64,000 nucleotides of DNA, taken from NCBI GenBank assembly GCA_040219295.1, contig JAVJST010000001.1, positions 434,001 to 498,000 of the forward strand, given 5' to 3'. Below the pieces are notes generated by a model. The model had not been told where the DNA came from. It did not search any database and worked only from the letters and a program-made list of their open reading frames with translations. A program made the position numbers and the translations under genes. Position 1 is the stretch's first letter; every line of letters starts with the position of its first letter. Source of the DNA: JAVJST01 sp040219295 (GTDB taxonomy: Bacteria > Pseudomonadota > Alphaproteobacteria > Rhodospirillales > Casp-alpha2). Of the stretch, positions 15,950 through 25,039 are shown piece after piece.

Positions 15950-16801
15950 TTACGCTTTTGCTTCTTCTGCCGGGGCATCCGCGGCCGTGGCGACCTTGGC
16001 CGCTTCCGGTGCGGCCGCTTCCGGTGCAGCAGCTTCCTCGGCGGGGGCTTCTTCCGGCAGGGTTTCGACCGGCGTTTCCATTTCGCCGATGTCGCCGCCG
16101 GCGGCGCCGACCTCGGCCTGAATGCCGTCGAGCACGGCGCCGGTGATCATCTCGCAGTAGAACTCGATGGCCCGGATGGCGTCGTCGTTGCCCGGGATCG
16201 GGTAGTCGACGCCGTAAGGATCGCTATTGGAGTCGATCACGGCAACGACCGGAATACCCAGTTTCTGGGCTTCCTGGACAGCCAGGTCTTCCTTGTTCGT
16301 GTCGAGCACGACGAGGATGTCCGGCAATCCGCCCATGTCCTTGATACCGCCGAGCGAACGCTCGAGCTTTTCACGCTCGCGGTTCATCATCAGCAGTTCC
16401 TTCTTGGTCAGGCCGGCGAAGTCATTGCTGTCGATCTTGGAGTCGAGCTCCTTGAGGCGCTTGATGGAACCGGAAATGGTTTCCCAGTTCGTCATCATGC
16501 CGCCGAGCCAACGATGATTGACGTAGTACTGGCCGCAGCGCTTGGCGGCTTCGGCAATCCGCTCCGACGCCTGGCGCTTGGTGCCGACGAAGAGCACGCG
16601 ACCGCCACCGGCGGTGACGTCGCGAACCGCGACCAGCGCGCGGTGCAGCAGCGGCACGGTCTGCTGCAGATCGATGATGTGAATGCCGTTGCGGACGCCG
16701 AAAAGGTACGGCGCCATTTTCGGGTTCCAGCGGCGGGTGTTGTGTCCGAAATGCACGCCAGCTTCCAGAAGCTGACGCATGGTGTACGTGGGCAGAGCCA
16801 T
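15950..16801 (-). CDS. rpsB: 30S ribosomal protein S2
   Basis: S2 is needed for docking of S1 on the 30S subunit. From the ATG at 16801 (MALPTYTMRQLLEAGVHFGH) the protein has 283 residues, with GGAGAAGGAA upstream. Typical segments are WNPKMAPYLFG, VNHRWLGGMMTNW, LPDILVVLDTNKE and GIPVVAVIDSNSDP. Beyond the normal end near residue 235 there is a 45-residue Ala/Glu/Pro-rich tail, a low-complexity extension often seen in alphaproteobacterial S2. A weak promoter (TTGCAT, 17 nt, TAAACC) lies at about 16918-16946 on this strand. Confidence 0.97.
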   Translation of the reverse strand: MALPTYTMRQLLEAGVHFGHNTRRWNPKMAPYLFGVRNGIHIIDLQQTVPLLHRALVAVRDVTAGGGRVLFVGTKRQASERIAEAAKRCGQYYVNHRWLGGMMTNWETISGSIKRLKELDSKIDSNDFAGLTKKELLMMNREREKLERSLGGIKDMGGLPDILVVLDTNKEDLAVQEAQKLGIPVVAVIDSNSDPYGVDYPIPGNDDAIRAIEFYCEMITGAVLDGIQAEVGAAGGDIGEMETPVETLPEEAPAEEAAAPEAAAPEAAKVATAADAPAEEAKA

Positions 16802-16983
16802 CGTTTCTATTCCTTCTCCGGTTAAGCCTCCGCAGGCGAGTGACCCCAACCGGGGCACCGGAGCGACATCGGGTGAATTTGCACCGCGCGCCGCATACCT
16901 GCGTGCGAAATCGCGCTGGGTTTAATCGTCCGGTGTTGGTAATGCAAGTGGAAACTGACCCGACCAACCGAGGAACACCCCCC

Positions 16984-17748
16984 ATGAACCAGCGTTTTGG
17001 CGACGATTTGCCCGGGCCTGACGGAATTGATACCGCCCTGCTCGCCTCGATGCGCGACAGGCGTTCGTGCCGCAGTTACGCCGACCGCCCGGTCGACGAT
17101 GCCCTGATCGACTACCTGGCATCGATCGCCCTCGCCGCGCCGTCGAAATCCGACCTGCAGCAGCGCGACGTGCTGATCGTCCGTGATCCGGCGCTTCGCG
17201 CCCGGATCGACGCCCTGATGCCGCATTTCGAGTGGCTGCCCGCGGCGCCCGCCATGGTGATCTTCCTCGCCGACCACGCCCGCCAGCACCGGCTGCACGC
17301 GATGCACGGGATCGCGTACAACAACGACCACCTGGACGGCTTCTTCAATGCGTCGGTGGACGCGGCGATCGCGCTCGGTGCGTTCGTTACCGCGGCGGAG
17401 TCCGTTGGGCTCGGGACCTGCCCGCTCAGCGTCATCCGCAATCATGTTGCGACGATTTCCGAGTGGTTGGGGCTGCCCGACCAGGTGTTCCCGGTCGCCG
17501 GCCTGGCCGTCGGCTGGCCGGCAGACGAAGGCCGCATGTCGATGCGCCTGCCGCTTGCGGAAACAGTTCACGTCGACCGGTTCGACGACAGCCGTTCCGA
17601 GGCCAACATCCGGGACTACGACGCGCGGCGACAGGCGCATGACGGCGCCGAGAAACCGTGGAGCCTGCAGAAGGCCGAGATGTACAACAAAGTGCAGCGC
17701 GCGGACTTCGGCGCGCACATCCGCAAGATCGGCTTCAAGCTCGACTGA
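16984..17748 (+). CDS. Nitroreductase-family protein
   Basis: A 254-residue flavin-dependent nitroreductase-fold protein starting MNQRFGDDLPGPDGIDTALL, with GAGGAA about 10 nt before the ATG. The FMN-phosphate contact motif is visible as RRSCRSYADRPV, followed by AAPSKSDLQQRDVLIV (the usual APSxxNxQ motif, here with SDLQ), and GLGTCPLSVIRN later in the protein. The extra C-terminal region (about 50 residues, ending IRKIGFKLD) is common in the NfsA/FRP-like group. Its natural substrate cannot be told. It is divergent from rpsB and converges end to end with dnaE with no spacer. Confidence 0.85.
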   Translation: MNQRFGDDLPGPDGIDTALLASMRDRRSCRSYADRPVDDALIDYLASIALAAPSKSDLQQRDVLIVRDPALRARIDALMPHFEWLPAAPAMVIFLADHARQHRLHAMHGIAYNNDHLDGFFNASVDAAIALGAFVTAAESVGLGTCPLSVIRNHVATISEWLGLPDQVFPVAGLAVGWPADEGRMSMRLPLAETVHVDRFDDSRSEANIRDYDARRQAHDGAEKPWSLQKAEMYNKVQRADFGAHIRKIGFKLD

Positions 17749-20700
17749 TCAGATTTCCTGCACCTCGAGCACGCCGTGAACGGCGCGCGCCGCGAGCAGG
17801 ACCTCGTGGTTGACCGCGAACTTGTCGCCGATGTCGACGAACACGTCCTCGTCGCGGCCCTCCTCGCGCAGCCGCGTGACGATCTGCACCCGCGAGCGGC
17901 CGTCGCCCTGGCGTTCGAGGATTTCGCGCAGCGGTGCCAGCGGCGTTTCGTCGGCGACCACGATCCGGAGACCCAGCGCAACGGCGTTGGCCCGCTGTTC
18001 GATGGGCTCGACCGACTGTGCGCTGAGGCGCACGCTGTCGCCGTCGACCTGCGCCGAGACCTTGAGAAACACCGAGCGACCGACGTCGAGTAACTCGCGC
18101 GCCTGTGACAGGACGTCCGAGAAAACGATGACCTCGTAGGCGCCCTGCGGGTCCGAAAGCTGCACGAAGGCGTAGCGGTTGCCCTTGGCCGAGGTGCGTT
18201 CCTTCTTGCCGATCACGGTGCCCGCCATGTTGCACACGGTCGTGTCGCGGCTTTCGAGGACCTCAGCGGAGTATCGCACTCGAAGCTTGTCGAGCTGGCT
18301 GCCATAGCCGTCGAGTGGGTGCGACGAGAGATAGAAGCCGATGGCGTCGAACTCTTCCTTGAGGCGCTCGAGCGGCGACCAGTCCGCGCCGTTGTCGATG
18401 CGGATCTCCGGTTTCGGCGCCGCCTCGCCGGCGAACAGCCCCATCTGGTCGGTCGCCCGGTCGTTCTGCGCCGCGACCGCGTGGCGCATGATCTGCTCGG
18501 CGGCGACGAACAGTTGGCGGCGGTTGTACCCGAGGCTGTCGAACACACCGGCGCGGATCAGGTTTTCCAGCAGGCGCTTGTTCATCTGGTGCGGATCGAC
18601 GCGCGAGACGAAATCGGCGAGATCGGCGAACGGACCGTTTTCCTCGCGCTCACGGACCAGCGCTTCCATGGCCGCGGTGCCGACGTTCTTGATGGCGCCG
18701 AGCGCGTAGCGAATGCCGGGGTTGCCTTCCGGGTCGGTGTCCACCGAGAACTCGGCGCGGCTGCGGTTGATGTCGGGTTGCAGCAGCGGAATGCCGAGAC
18801 GATCCAGCTCCTGGCGGAAACCGTTGAGCTTGTCGGTGTTGCCCATGTCGAGCGTCATCGACGCGGCGAAGAACTCAACCGGGTGATTGGCTTTCATGTA
18901 GGCGGTGTGATAGGCGACCAGCGCATACGCCGCCGCGTGTGACTTATTGAAGCCGTAACCGGCGAACTTGGCGACGAGATCGAAAATCTCGGCGGCGCGT
19001 TTCTCGGGCACGCCGCGTTCGACGGAGCCTGACACGAAGATCGCGCGCTGCTCGTCCATCTCGGAGGCGATCTTCTTGCCCATGGCGCGGCGCAGCAAAT
19101 CGGCGGCACCCAGCGAGTACCCGGCGAGTTCCTGGGCGATCTGCATCACCTGTTCCTGGTAGATGATGATGCCGAAGGTTTCCTCGAGGATGCCCTGGAG
19201 CGATGGGTAGAGATAGTCGATCTCCTCCTCGCCGTGCATGCGCCGGATGTAGCTTGGGATGTTGTCCATCGGGCCCGGTCGATAGAGCGCCACGACGGCG
19301 ATGATGACCTCGAAGTGTTCCGGCCGGAGCCCGCGCAGAACGTCGCGCATGCCGGCACTTTCCAGTTGGAACACACCGGTCGTTTCACCTCGGCCGATCA
19401 TTTCAAAGGTCTTGGCGTCGTCGAGCGGAATACGCGCGACCTCGAGGGCCCCACCCCGTTCACGGACCAGCCGCTCAGCGGTCGACAGCACCGTCAGGGT
19501 CTTGAGGCCGAGAAAGTCGAACTTCACCAGACCGGCGGACTCGACGTACTTCATGGAGAAGCCGGTCACAGGCATTTCGGAGCGCGGGTCGCGATAGAGC
19601 GGGATCAGTTCGTCGAGCGGCCGGTCGCCGATCACCACGCCGGCCGCGTGGGTCGAGGCGTGCCGGTAAAGCCCCTCGAGCTTCAGCGCAATCTTCATCA
19701 TGCGCGCGACATCCGGATCCTGGTCCATCTGTTCGCGCAGTTCCGGTTCGCCGGCGATGGCGTCGCTCAATGATACCGGATTGGCCGGGTTGTTCGGCAC
19801 CAGCTTGCAGATCCGGTCGACCTGGCCATACGGCATGGAGAGCACGCGGCCGACGTCGCGCAGTGCGGCGCGGGCCTGCAGCTTTCCGAAGGTGATGATT
19901 TGGGCGACCTTGTCGCGCCCGTACTTGCGCTGAACGTAGTTGATGACCTCGTCACGGCGGTCCTGGCAGAAGTCGATGTCGAAGTCGGGCATCGACACGC
20001 GTTCGGGATTGAGGAAGCGCTCGAACAGCAGGCCCCAACGCAGCGGATCGAGATCGGTGATCGTCAGTGCCCATGCCACGACGGAACCGGCGCCCGAGCC
20101 GCGGCCGGGTCCGACGGGGATATCGCGTTCCTTGGCCCACTGAATGAAGTCGGCGACGATCAGGAAGTAGCCCGGAAAACCCATGTTGACGATGACATCG
20201 AGCTCGTGCGCCAGCCGGTCGCGGTACTCCCTGGCGACTTCCTCGCGCCGTGTCGTATCCATGTCGTCAGTCCAAACGTCGGCTGCGAGACGCAGTTCCA
20301 GTCCCTCGGCGGCCTGTCGGCGCAATTCGTCTTCTTCTGAAAGGCCGTTGCCGGCGTCGAACGGCGGCAGGATGGGGTCGATCTTCTCGACCATGAAGGC
20401 GCAACGCCTGGCGATGACCAGCGTGTTGTCGACGGCTTCCGGCAGATCCGCGAACACCTCGCGCATTTCGGCGGCGCTCTTGAAGCGGTGATGCGGCGTC
20501 AGTCGGCGGCGGTCGGATTCGCTGACGTGGCGGCCCTGGGCAATGCAGAGAAGCGCGTCGTGCGCCTCGTACATGTCGTCCGACGGAAAGAAGACCTCGT
20601 TTGTGGCGACGAGCGGCAGATCGAGACGTTCGGCGAAATCGAGAAAGTCCGGCTCGGTCTCGGCTTCTTCGCGCTGACCATGTCGCATGATCTCGATGTA

Positions 20701-21222
20701 GAAACGACCGTCGTAGATCTCGGCGAGGCGGCGCGTCAATGCCTCGGCTGGTCGCCTCCCTTGTCGCTGAAGTATCGCGCCGACCGGGCCGTTCGGTCCG
20801 CCGCTCAACGCGATCATGTTGGCATTCGCGTCGGTCAGATCATCGAGCGAAACGTGTGGATCATGTGCGTCGTCGCTCTCGAGGTATGCACGACGGAGAA
20901 GCTTGAGGATGTTGCCGTATCCATCCCGGTCCTGCGCCAGCAGCACGATGTTGCCTGAAACGAACTCGTCGGACTGCTTCTCGGTTTCCGTATCGACGAG
21001 ACGCACCGTCAGTTGGCAGCCGATGATGGGCTGCACGCCGGCACCGGCGAGCGCGCCCGAGAACTCCATGGCGCCGAAAAGGTTGTTGGTGTCGGTGACG
21101 GCGACGGCTGGCATGTCGTACTCGTCGCACAACGCCGCAAGGTCCTTGGCGCGCACCGCACCTTCCGACAGCGAGTAGGCGGTATGGACCCTGAGGTGGA
21201 CGTATTCAGCGAGACCGGACAT
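17749..21222 (-). CDS. dnaE: DNA polymerase III alpha subunit DnaE
   Basis: The replicative polymerase catalytic subunit, 1157 residues. The N-terminal PHP domain starts VHLRVHTAYSLSEGA. The palm carries GPGRGSGAGSVVAWALTITD and MPDFDIDFCQDRRDEV with catalytic aspartates. Further segments are MGKKIASEMDEQR, GYGFNKSHAAAYALVAYHTA, a helix-hairpin-helix region and the OB fold (VCNMAGTVIGKKERTSAKGN). The C-terminal tau-binding region is short. This is the main DnaE1 type and not the error-prone ImuC type, judged by length and the complete PHP domain. Confidence 0.97.
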   Translation of the reverse strand: MSGLAEYVHLRVHTAYSLSEGAVRAKDLAALCDEYDMPAVAVTDTNNLFGAMEFSGALAGAGVQPIIGCQLTVRLVDTETEKQSDEFVSGNIVLLAQDRDGYGNILKLLRRAYLESDDAHDPHVSLDDLTDANANMIALSGGPNGPVGAILQRQGRRPAEALTRRLAEIYDGRFYIEIMRHGQREEAETEPDFLDFAERLDLPLVATNEVFFPSDDMYEAHDALLCIAQGRHVSESDRRRLTPHHRFKSAAEMREVFADLPEAVDNTLVIARRCAFMVEKIDPILPPFDAGNGLSEEDELRRQAAEGLELRLAADVWTDDMDTTRREEVAREYRDRLAHELDVIVNMGFPGYFLIVADFIQWAKERDIPVGPGRGSGAGSVVAWALTITDLDPLRWGLLFERFLNPERVSMPDFDIDFCQDRRDEVINYVQRKYGRDKVAQIITFGKLQARAALRDVGRVLSMPYGQVDRICKLVPNNPANPVSLSDAIAGEPELREQMDQDPDVARMMKIALKLEGLYRHASTHAAGVVIGDRPLDELIPLYRDPRSEMPVTGFSMKYVESAGLVKFDFLGLKTLTVLSTAERLVRERGGALEVARIPLDDAKTFEMIGRGETTGVFQLESAGMRDVLRGLRPEHFEVIIAVVALYRPGPMDNIPSYIRRMHGEEEIDYLYPSLQGILEETFGIIIYQEQVMQIAQELAGYSLGAADLLRRAMGKKIASEMDEQRAIFVSGSVERGVPEKRAAEIFDLVAKFAGYGFNKSHAAAYALVAYHTAYMKANHPVEFFAASMTLDMGNTDKLNGFRQELDRLGIPLLQPDINRSRAEFSVDTDPEGNPGIRYALGAIKNVGTAAMEALVREREENGPFADLADFVSRVDPHQMNKRLLENLIRAGVFDSLGYNRRQLFVAAEQIMRHAVAAQNDRATDQMGLFAGEAAPKPEIRIDNGADWSPLERLKEEFDAIGFYLSSHPLDGYGSQLDKLRVRYSAEVLESRDTTVCNMAGTVIGKKERTSAKGNRYAFVQLSDPQGAYEVIVFSDVLSQARELLDVGRSVFLKVSAQVDGDSVRLSAQSVEPIEQRANAVALGLRIVVADETPLAPLREILERQGDGRSRVQIVTRLREEGRDEDVFVDIGDKFAVNHEVLLAARAVHGVLEVQEI

Positions 21223-21275
21223 ACCCGATCAATTCCACAAGCCGGGTTCCGAGTCACTGTGGGTAACTGGGAAAC

Positions 21276-21305
21276 ACGGGAATCAAGGGGTTGCAGGATT
21301 CCCGT
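21276..21305. repeat. Perfect 9-bp inverted repeat upstream of dnaE and azlC
   Basis: ACGGGAATC at 21276-21284 and GATTCCCGT at 21297-21305 with a 12-nt spacer lie in the 171-bp region between the divergent dnaE and azlC starts. There is no T-run on either strand, so it is not a terminator. It could be an operator or a leader hairpin. Confidence 0.5.
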
Positions 21306-21393
21306 TGTCGAAGTGCGGAACGTTCCCGGCGATTGTCACGGTAGCGATTCGCGAATTGACAGAGTGCCGTGCTGGGCAGCAAACAAACCGGCC

Positions 21394-22104
21394 ATGTACC
21401 AGTCCGCCCTGCCCCAGTCGTTCGGTGCGTCGTTCACCGCCGGGATCATTGACGTCCTGCCACTGCTCGTCGGTCTGGTGCCGTTCGGCCTGATCGTCGG
21501 CGCGCTGGGCATCCAGTCCGGGCTCTCCACCGGCGAAGTGATGATGATGAGCGGCCTCGTGTTCGCCGGCGCCGCGCAGTTCATCGCGCTCGACATGTGG
21601 GGCAGCGCCGCCGGCCTGACGATCGTTTCGACGACCCTGCTGGTAAATCTTCGCCACGTATTAATGGGCGCCTCCGCGCGGCCGCAGATCGTGCACATGC
21701 CGCGATGGCTCAAATGGCCTTTCCTCTACGTCATGGCGGACGAGAACTGGGCCACGGTGATGCGCCGTGCGAGGACGCACGGAGATCTGACGCCCGGCTA
21801 TGTGGCCGGCGCCTCGGTGCCCTTCTACGTCGGCTGGCAGATCACCTGCTACATCGGCACCCAGGCCGGCAGCGTCATGGGCGACCCCGCGACCTGGGGC
21901 TTCGACTTCGTCTTCACCGCCGTCTTCATTACGCTCGTCTTCAGTTTCTGGCGGGTCGACCGGCGCTCGGCGCCGATTGTCGCGAGCGCCGCCGTGGCGC
22001 TTGCAGCTGAACACTACCTTGGCGGGACGTGGTACATCCTGCTCGGCGGCGTCGCCGGTGTCGCAGCCGCGCTGCTCACGTTCAAGCGCGAGGGGGCGAC
22101 ATGA
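21394..22104 (+). CDS. azlC: AzlC-family branched-chain amino acid exporter subunit
   Basis: The large subunit of an AzlC/AzlD (BrnFE-like) efflux pair, 236 residues with about seven hydrophobic segments. Family marks are FTAGIIDVLPLLVGLVPFGL, GLVFAGAAQFIALDMWG, LLVNLRHVLMGAS and the DENWATVMRR segment after the fourth membrane span. The start at 21394 has only a weak ribosome binding site; a GTG at 21364 is possible. The stop overlaps the azlD start (ATGA), the normal arrangement for this two-subunit exporter. Confidence 0.93.
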   Translation: MYQSALPQSFGASFTAGIIDVLPLLVGLVPFGLIVGALGIQSGLSTGEVMMMSGLVFAGAAQFIALDMWGSAAGLTIVSTTLLVNLRHVLMGASARPQIVHMPRWLKWPFLYVMADENWATVMRRARTHGDLTPGYVAGASVPFYVGWQITCYIGTQAGSVMGDPATWGFDFVFTAVFITLVFSFWRVDRRSAPIVASAAVALAAEHYLGGTWYILLGGVAGVAAALLTFKREGAT

Positions 22105-22421
22105 CAGGCAATACCCTACTGCATTGGATGAACGTGCCGTGGATCGTCATCGCCGGTATGGCCCTGGTAACCGCGGCAACCCGGTATACCGGGTACTGGC
22201 TGCTGAGCCGCTCGTCGCTTAGTCCACGTGCCGAAGACGCCCTCAAGGCCGTGCCGGCGTCGGTACTGACCGCCATCATCGCACCGACCGCGCTTGCGAC
22301 GGGCGTACCGGAATCTCTGGCCGCGTTCGCGACAGTCCTGATCATCTGGCGGCTGCCGGCTCTCGCCGGCATTGTTGGCGGCGTGGTCATCGTGGTCGCG
22401 CTGCGGCACCTGAGCGGATAG
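22101..22421 (+). CDS. azlD: AzlD-family branched-chain amino acid exporter subunit
   Basis: The small partner of AzlC, 106 residues with four hydrophobic segments. VIAGMALVTAATRYTGYWLL, LKAVPASVLTAIIAPTALA and IWRLPALAGIVGGVVIVVAL match the AzlD pattern. It is coupled to azlC through a 4-bp overlap. The pair probably exports branched-chain amino acids or analogues. Confidence 0.92.
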   Translation: MTGNTLLHWMNVPWIVIAGMALVTAATRYTGYWLLSRSSLSPRAEDALKAVPASVLTAIIAPTALATGVPESLAAFATVLIIWRLPALAGIVGGVVIVVALRHLSG

Positions 22422-22428
22422 TCGCGCA

Positions 22429-23121
22429 ATGATCACTAAGCTCTCGTTTCTCACGGTGAAGGGTGTGCCCGCCCTGCCATGGAGTTCCGCGGAACCACTG
22501 AATCTGCGTCCTAGAATGACGACGGTGGCCTATCTGGTTGCCGGTCTGACGCTGTTCGGCCTCGGCGAGACCCTGATCCTGACGGCGAACGCAGGCCTCA
22601 GTCCGTGGATCGTGCTTGCGGAAGGCACCGGTAACGTGACCGGGTGGTCGGTCGGTTTCGCGACCTTCGCGATCAGCGTCGCCGTCCTGGTTCTTTGGGT
22701 GCCGCTACACCAGAAACCGGGGATCGGAACGATTCTCAATGCAGTGATCATTGCCGCCGTGATTGAGTTCGCGGCGCCGTACCTACCGAGTCCTGAGAAT
22801 TATCCGCTGCGGCTCCTGCAGACCACTGTCGGAATTTACATCGTGGGGTTCGGCGGAGCGATGTACCTGATAGCCAATCTCGGCCCCGGTCCGCGTGACG
22901 GTCTGATGACCGGTCTACAGCGGATCACTGGCGCGCCGATCGCCTGGGTACGGAGTTCGATCGAAGTAACAGTGGTGATCGCAGGCTGGTTGCTTGGCGG
23001 TACCGTCGGCGTCGGCACGGTCATGTTCGCCCTGATGATTGGCCCGGCGGTGGCCATGAACCTCTATCTGCTGGCCAAGTTGTTCGGCTGCGCGGAAATC
23101 CGTCAGGCCGGGACCAGGTGA
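22429..23121 (+). CDS. YczE/YitT-like integral membrane protein
   Basis: A 230-residue protein with five or six hydrophobic segments and the YczE-type opening VAGLTLFGLGETLILTANAG followed by LSPW, then TGWSVGFATF and LGPGPRDGLMTGL. The role of this family is not established. It starts 7 bp after azlD and may belong to the same transcript. The first 29 residues look unlike the family, so the ATG at 22516 (MTTVAYLVAG) is a good alternative start; neither has a strong ribosome binding site. The 3' end overlaps the end of lolD by 19 bp. Confidence 0.8.
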   Translation: MITKLSFLTVKGVPALPWSSAEPLNLRPRMTTVAYLVAGLTLFGLGETLILTANAGLSPWIVLAEGTGNVTGWSVGFATFAISVAVLVLWVPLHQKPGIGTILNAVIIAAVIEFAAPYLPSPENYPLRLLQTTVGIYIVGFGGAMYLIANLGPGPRDGLMTGLQRITGAPIAWVRSSIEVTVVIAGWLLGGTVGVGTVMFALMIGPAVAMNLYLLAKLFGCAEIRQAGTR

Positions 23122-23792
23122 CCGTCTTCCATGCGGAACGTGCGGTCGAGCGATTTCGCGAGTTCCGGATTGTGCGTGGCGACCACCGCGGCAAGCCCCG
23201 TTCCCCGGGCGATGCGCACGAGGATGCGGAAAACCTCAGCCGCGGTGTCGGGATCGAGGTTGCCGGTCGGTTCGTCGGCGAGCAGCAGGTCCGGCACGTT
23301 GGCGATGGCCCGCGCGATGGCGACGCGTTGCTGCTCACCTCCGGAGAGCCGTGCCGGCCGGTGTGTCATGCGTTCACCGAGTCCCAGCATGTCGAGCATC
23401 TCTGCCGCGCGGCGGCGCGCTTCGCGTTTTGGCAGCCCCGCGATCATCTGCGGAATGATGACGTTCTCGATGGCAGAAAACTCGGGCAACAGGTGGTGGT
23501 ACTGGTAAACGAAACCGAGATGCCGAAGCCGCAATTCCGCGCGATCGTCGTCACCCAGCCCCTCGGCGGGCTGACCGACGATGCTGATTGCTCCGCCATC
23601 GGGCGGTTCGAGCAGACCGGCAACCTGCAGTAGGGTCGATTTTCCCGAGCCTGACGGCCCCACGAGAGCGACAAGTTCGCCCTCCTTGAGTTCCAGATCG
23701 ACACCCTTCAGGACGTCGAGCCGGCTGCGGCCCTGACGGAACGAACGGGTCACGCGGTTGAGCGCAAGGATCGGTCGGCGCTGATCAGCCAT
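23103..23792 (-). CDS. lolD: Lipoprotein-releasing ABC transporter ATPase LolD
   Basis: The ATPase that powers extraction of outer-membrane lipoproteins from the inner membrane towards LolA. The 229-residue protein has Walker A GPSGSGKSTL (near residue 44), a Q-loop at FVYQYHHLLPEFSA (the LolD-type sequence), the complete signature LSGGEQQRVAIARA, Walker B LLLADEPTGNLD and the switch histidine in VATHNPEL. It overlaps the end of lolC by 8 bp. Confidence 0.95.
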   Translation of the reverse strand: MADQRRPILALNRVTRSFRQGRSRLDVLKGVDLELKEGELVALVGPSGSGKSTLLQVAGLLEPPDGGAISIVGQPAEGLGDDDRAELRLRHLGFVYQYHHLLPEFSAIENVIIPQMIAGLPKREARRRAAEMLDMLGLGERMTHRPARLSGGEQQRVAIARAIANVPDLLLADEPTGNLDPDTAAEVFRILVRIARGTGLAAVVATHNPELAKSLDRTFRMEDGHLVPA

Positions 23793-25029
23793 AGCGCAAC
23801 GCCTCCGCCGGATCGAGACGCGCCGCCCGCCAGGCGGGATAGATCGTCGCCAGGAATGACAGCCCGAGGCTCATGGCGACGACGGCGGCGACTTCACCCA
23901 GGTCGACCACGGCGGGAAGCTGGGACAGGAAGTAGATCTCCGCCGCGAACAGGTCGTTGCCGGTCAGCCCCTGCAGCCATTGCCGGATCGTTTCGATGTT
24001 GCTGGCGAACGCCAATCCGAGTCCGAAACCGAGCACGGTGCCGATGACGCCGATGCTGGCGCCGCTGATAAAGAATATTCGCATCACCGACCCCTTCGTC
24101 GCGCCCATCGTCCTCAGGATCGCGATGTCCCGTCCCTTGTCCTTCACCAGCATGATGAGGCTCGACACGATGTTGAACGCGGCGACCAGAATGATCAGCG
24201 TCAGGATCAGGAACATGACGTTTCGTTCGACCTGTATGGCGTTGAAGAAGCTCGCGTTGGCCCGTTGCCAGTCGTGGACCCGGGCATCTCGGCCGAAGGC
24301 ACCGCCAACCTCGAGCGCGCGCCTCGGCGCCTCGTCTGGGTCGGCGAGGAACACTTCCAGACTGGCAACGCCCTGTTTCATGCGAAAGTAGATCTGCGCC
24401 GCCTCGAGCGGCATGAAGACGAAGCCGGAATCGTACTCGAACATGCCAACATCGAAGGTGGCCACGACTTCGTAGGCGCGCATTCGGGGAACAGTGCCGA
24501 ATGCCGTGACGTCGCCGTTTGGCGAGATCAGGTTGACCCGGTCGCCGACCCCGACGCCGAGCTTCTGCGCCAATCGGTAACCGATCACGATGCTGTCGCG
24601 TCCCTCGAAGTTTCTGAGGTCTCCAGCACTGATATTGCCGGCGACGAGATCGCGGGACTTGAGATCCTCCGGCCGCATACCGCGGACGATGGCGCCCTGG
24701 GCGACGCCGTTTGCACTGGCCATGACCTGGCCGTCTATCAGGGGGCTGACGGTGACGACACCGTTGACACCGGCGACGGCGCGGGCCCGTTCGGGGTAGT
24801 CTTCGATGACGCCTTGATGCGACGATACGGTCAGGTGGCCGTTCACGCCGAGAATCCGGGACAGCAGCTCGGCGCGAAACCCGTTCATCACTGACATGAC
24901 GATGATCAGGGTGGCAACGCCGAGCGCGATCCCCAGCAGCGAGAACCAGGCGATGACCGAAATGAATCCCTCCTGGCGCCGGGCCCGGAGGTAACGCATC
25001 GCCATCATCCATTCGAGGGCTGAAAACAC
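23785..25029 (-). CDS. lolC: Lipoprotein-releasing ABC transporter permease LolC/LolE
   Basis: The membrane subunit of the Lol release machine, 414 residues. The N-terminus MFSALEWMMAMRYLRARRQE and the first span FISVIAWFSLLGIALGVATL are typical, followed by MSVMNGFRAELLSRILGVNGH, a large periplasmic domain (about residues 50-270), and three C-terminal spans containing KDKGRDIAILRTMGATKGSV. Translation starts at GTG (25029). A single permease gene is present, as in alphaproteobacteria where LolC/E is often a homodimer. It follows proS by 10 bp. Confidence 0.94.
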   Translation of the reverse strand: MFSALEWMMAMRYLRARRQEGFISVIAWFSLLGIALGVATLIIVMSVMNGFRAELLSRILGVNGHLTVSSHQGVIEDYPERARAVAGVNGVVTVSPLIDGQVMASANGVAQGAIVRGMRPEDLKSRDLVAGNISAGDLRNFEGRDSIVIGYRLAQKLGVGVGDRVNLISPNGDVTAFGTVPRMRAYEVVATFDVGMFEYDSGFVFMPLEAAQIYFRMKQGVASLEVFLADPDEAPRRALEVGGAFGRDARVHDWQRANASFFNAIQVERNVMFLILTLIILVAAFNIVSSLIMLVKDKGRDIAILRTMGATKGSVMRIFFISGASIGVIGTVLGFGLGLAFASNIETIRQWLQGLTGNDLFAAEIYFLSQLPAVVDLGEVAAVVAMSLGLSFLATIYPAWRAARLDPAEALRYG

Positions 25030-25039
25030 CGGCCGCGCC

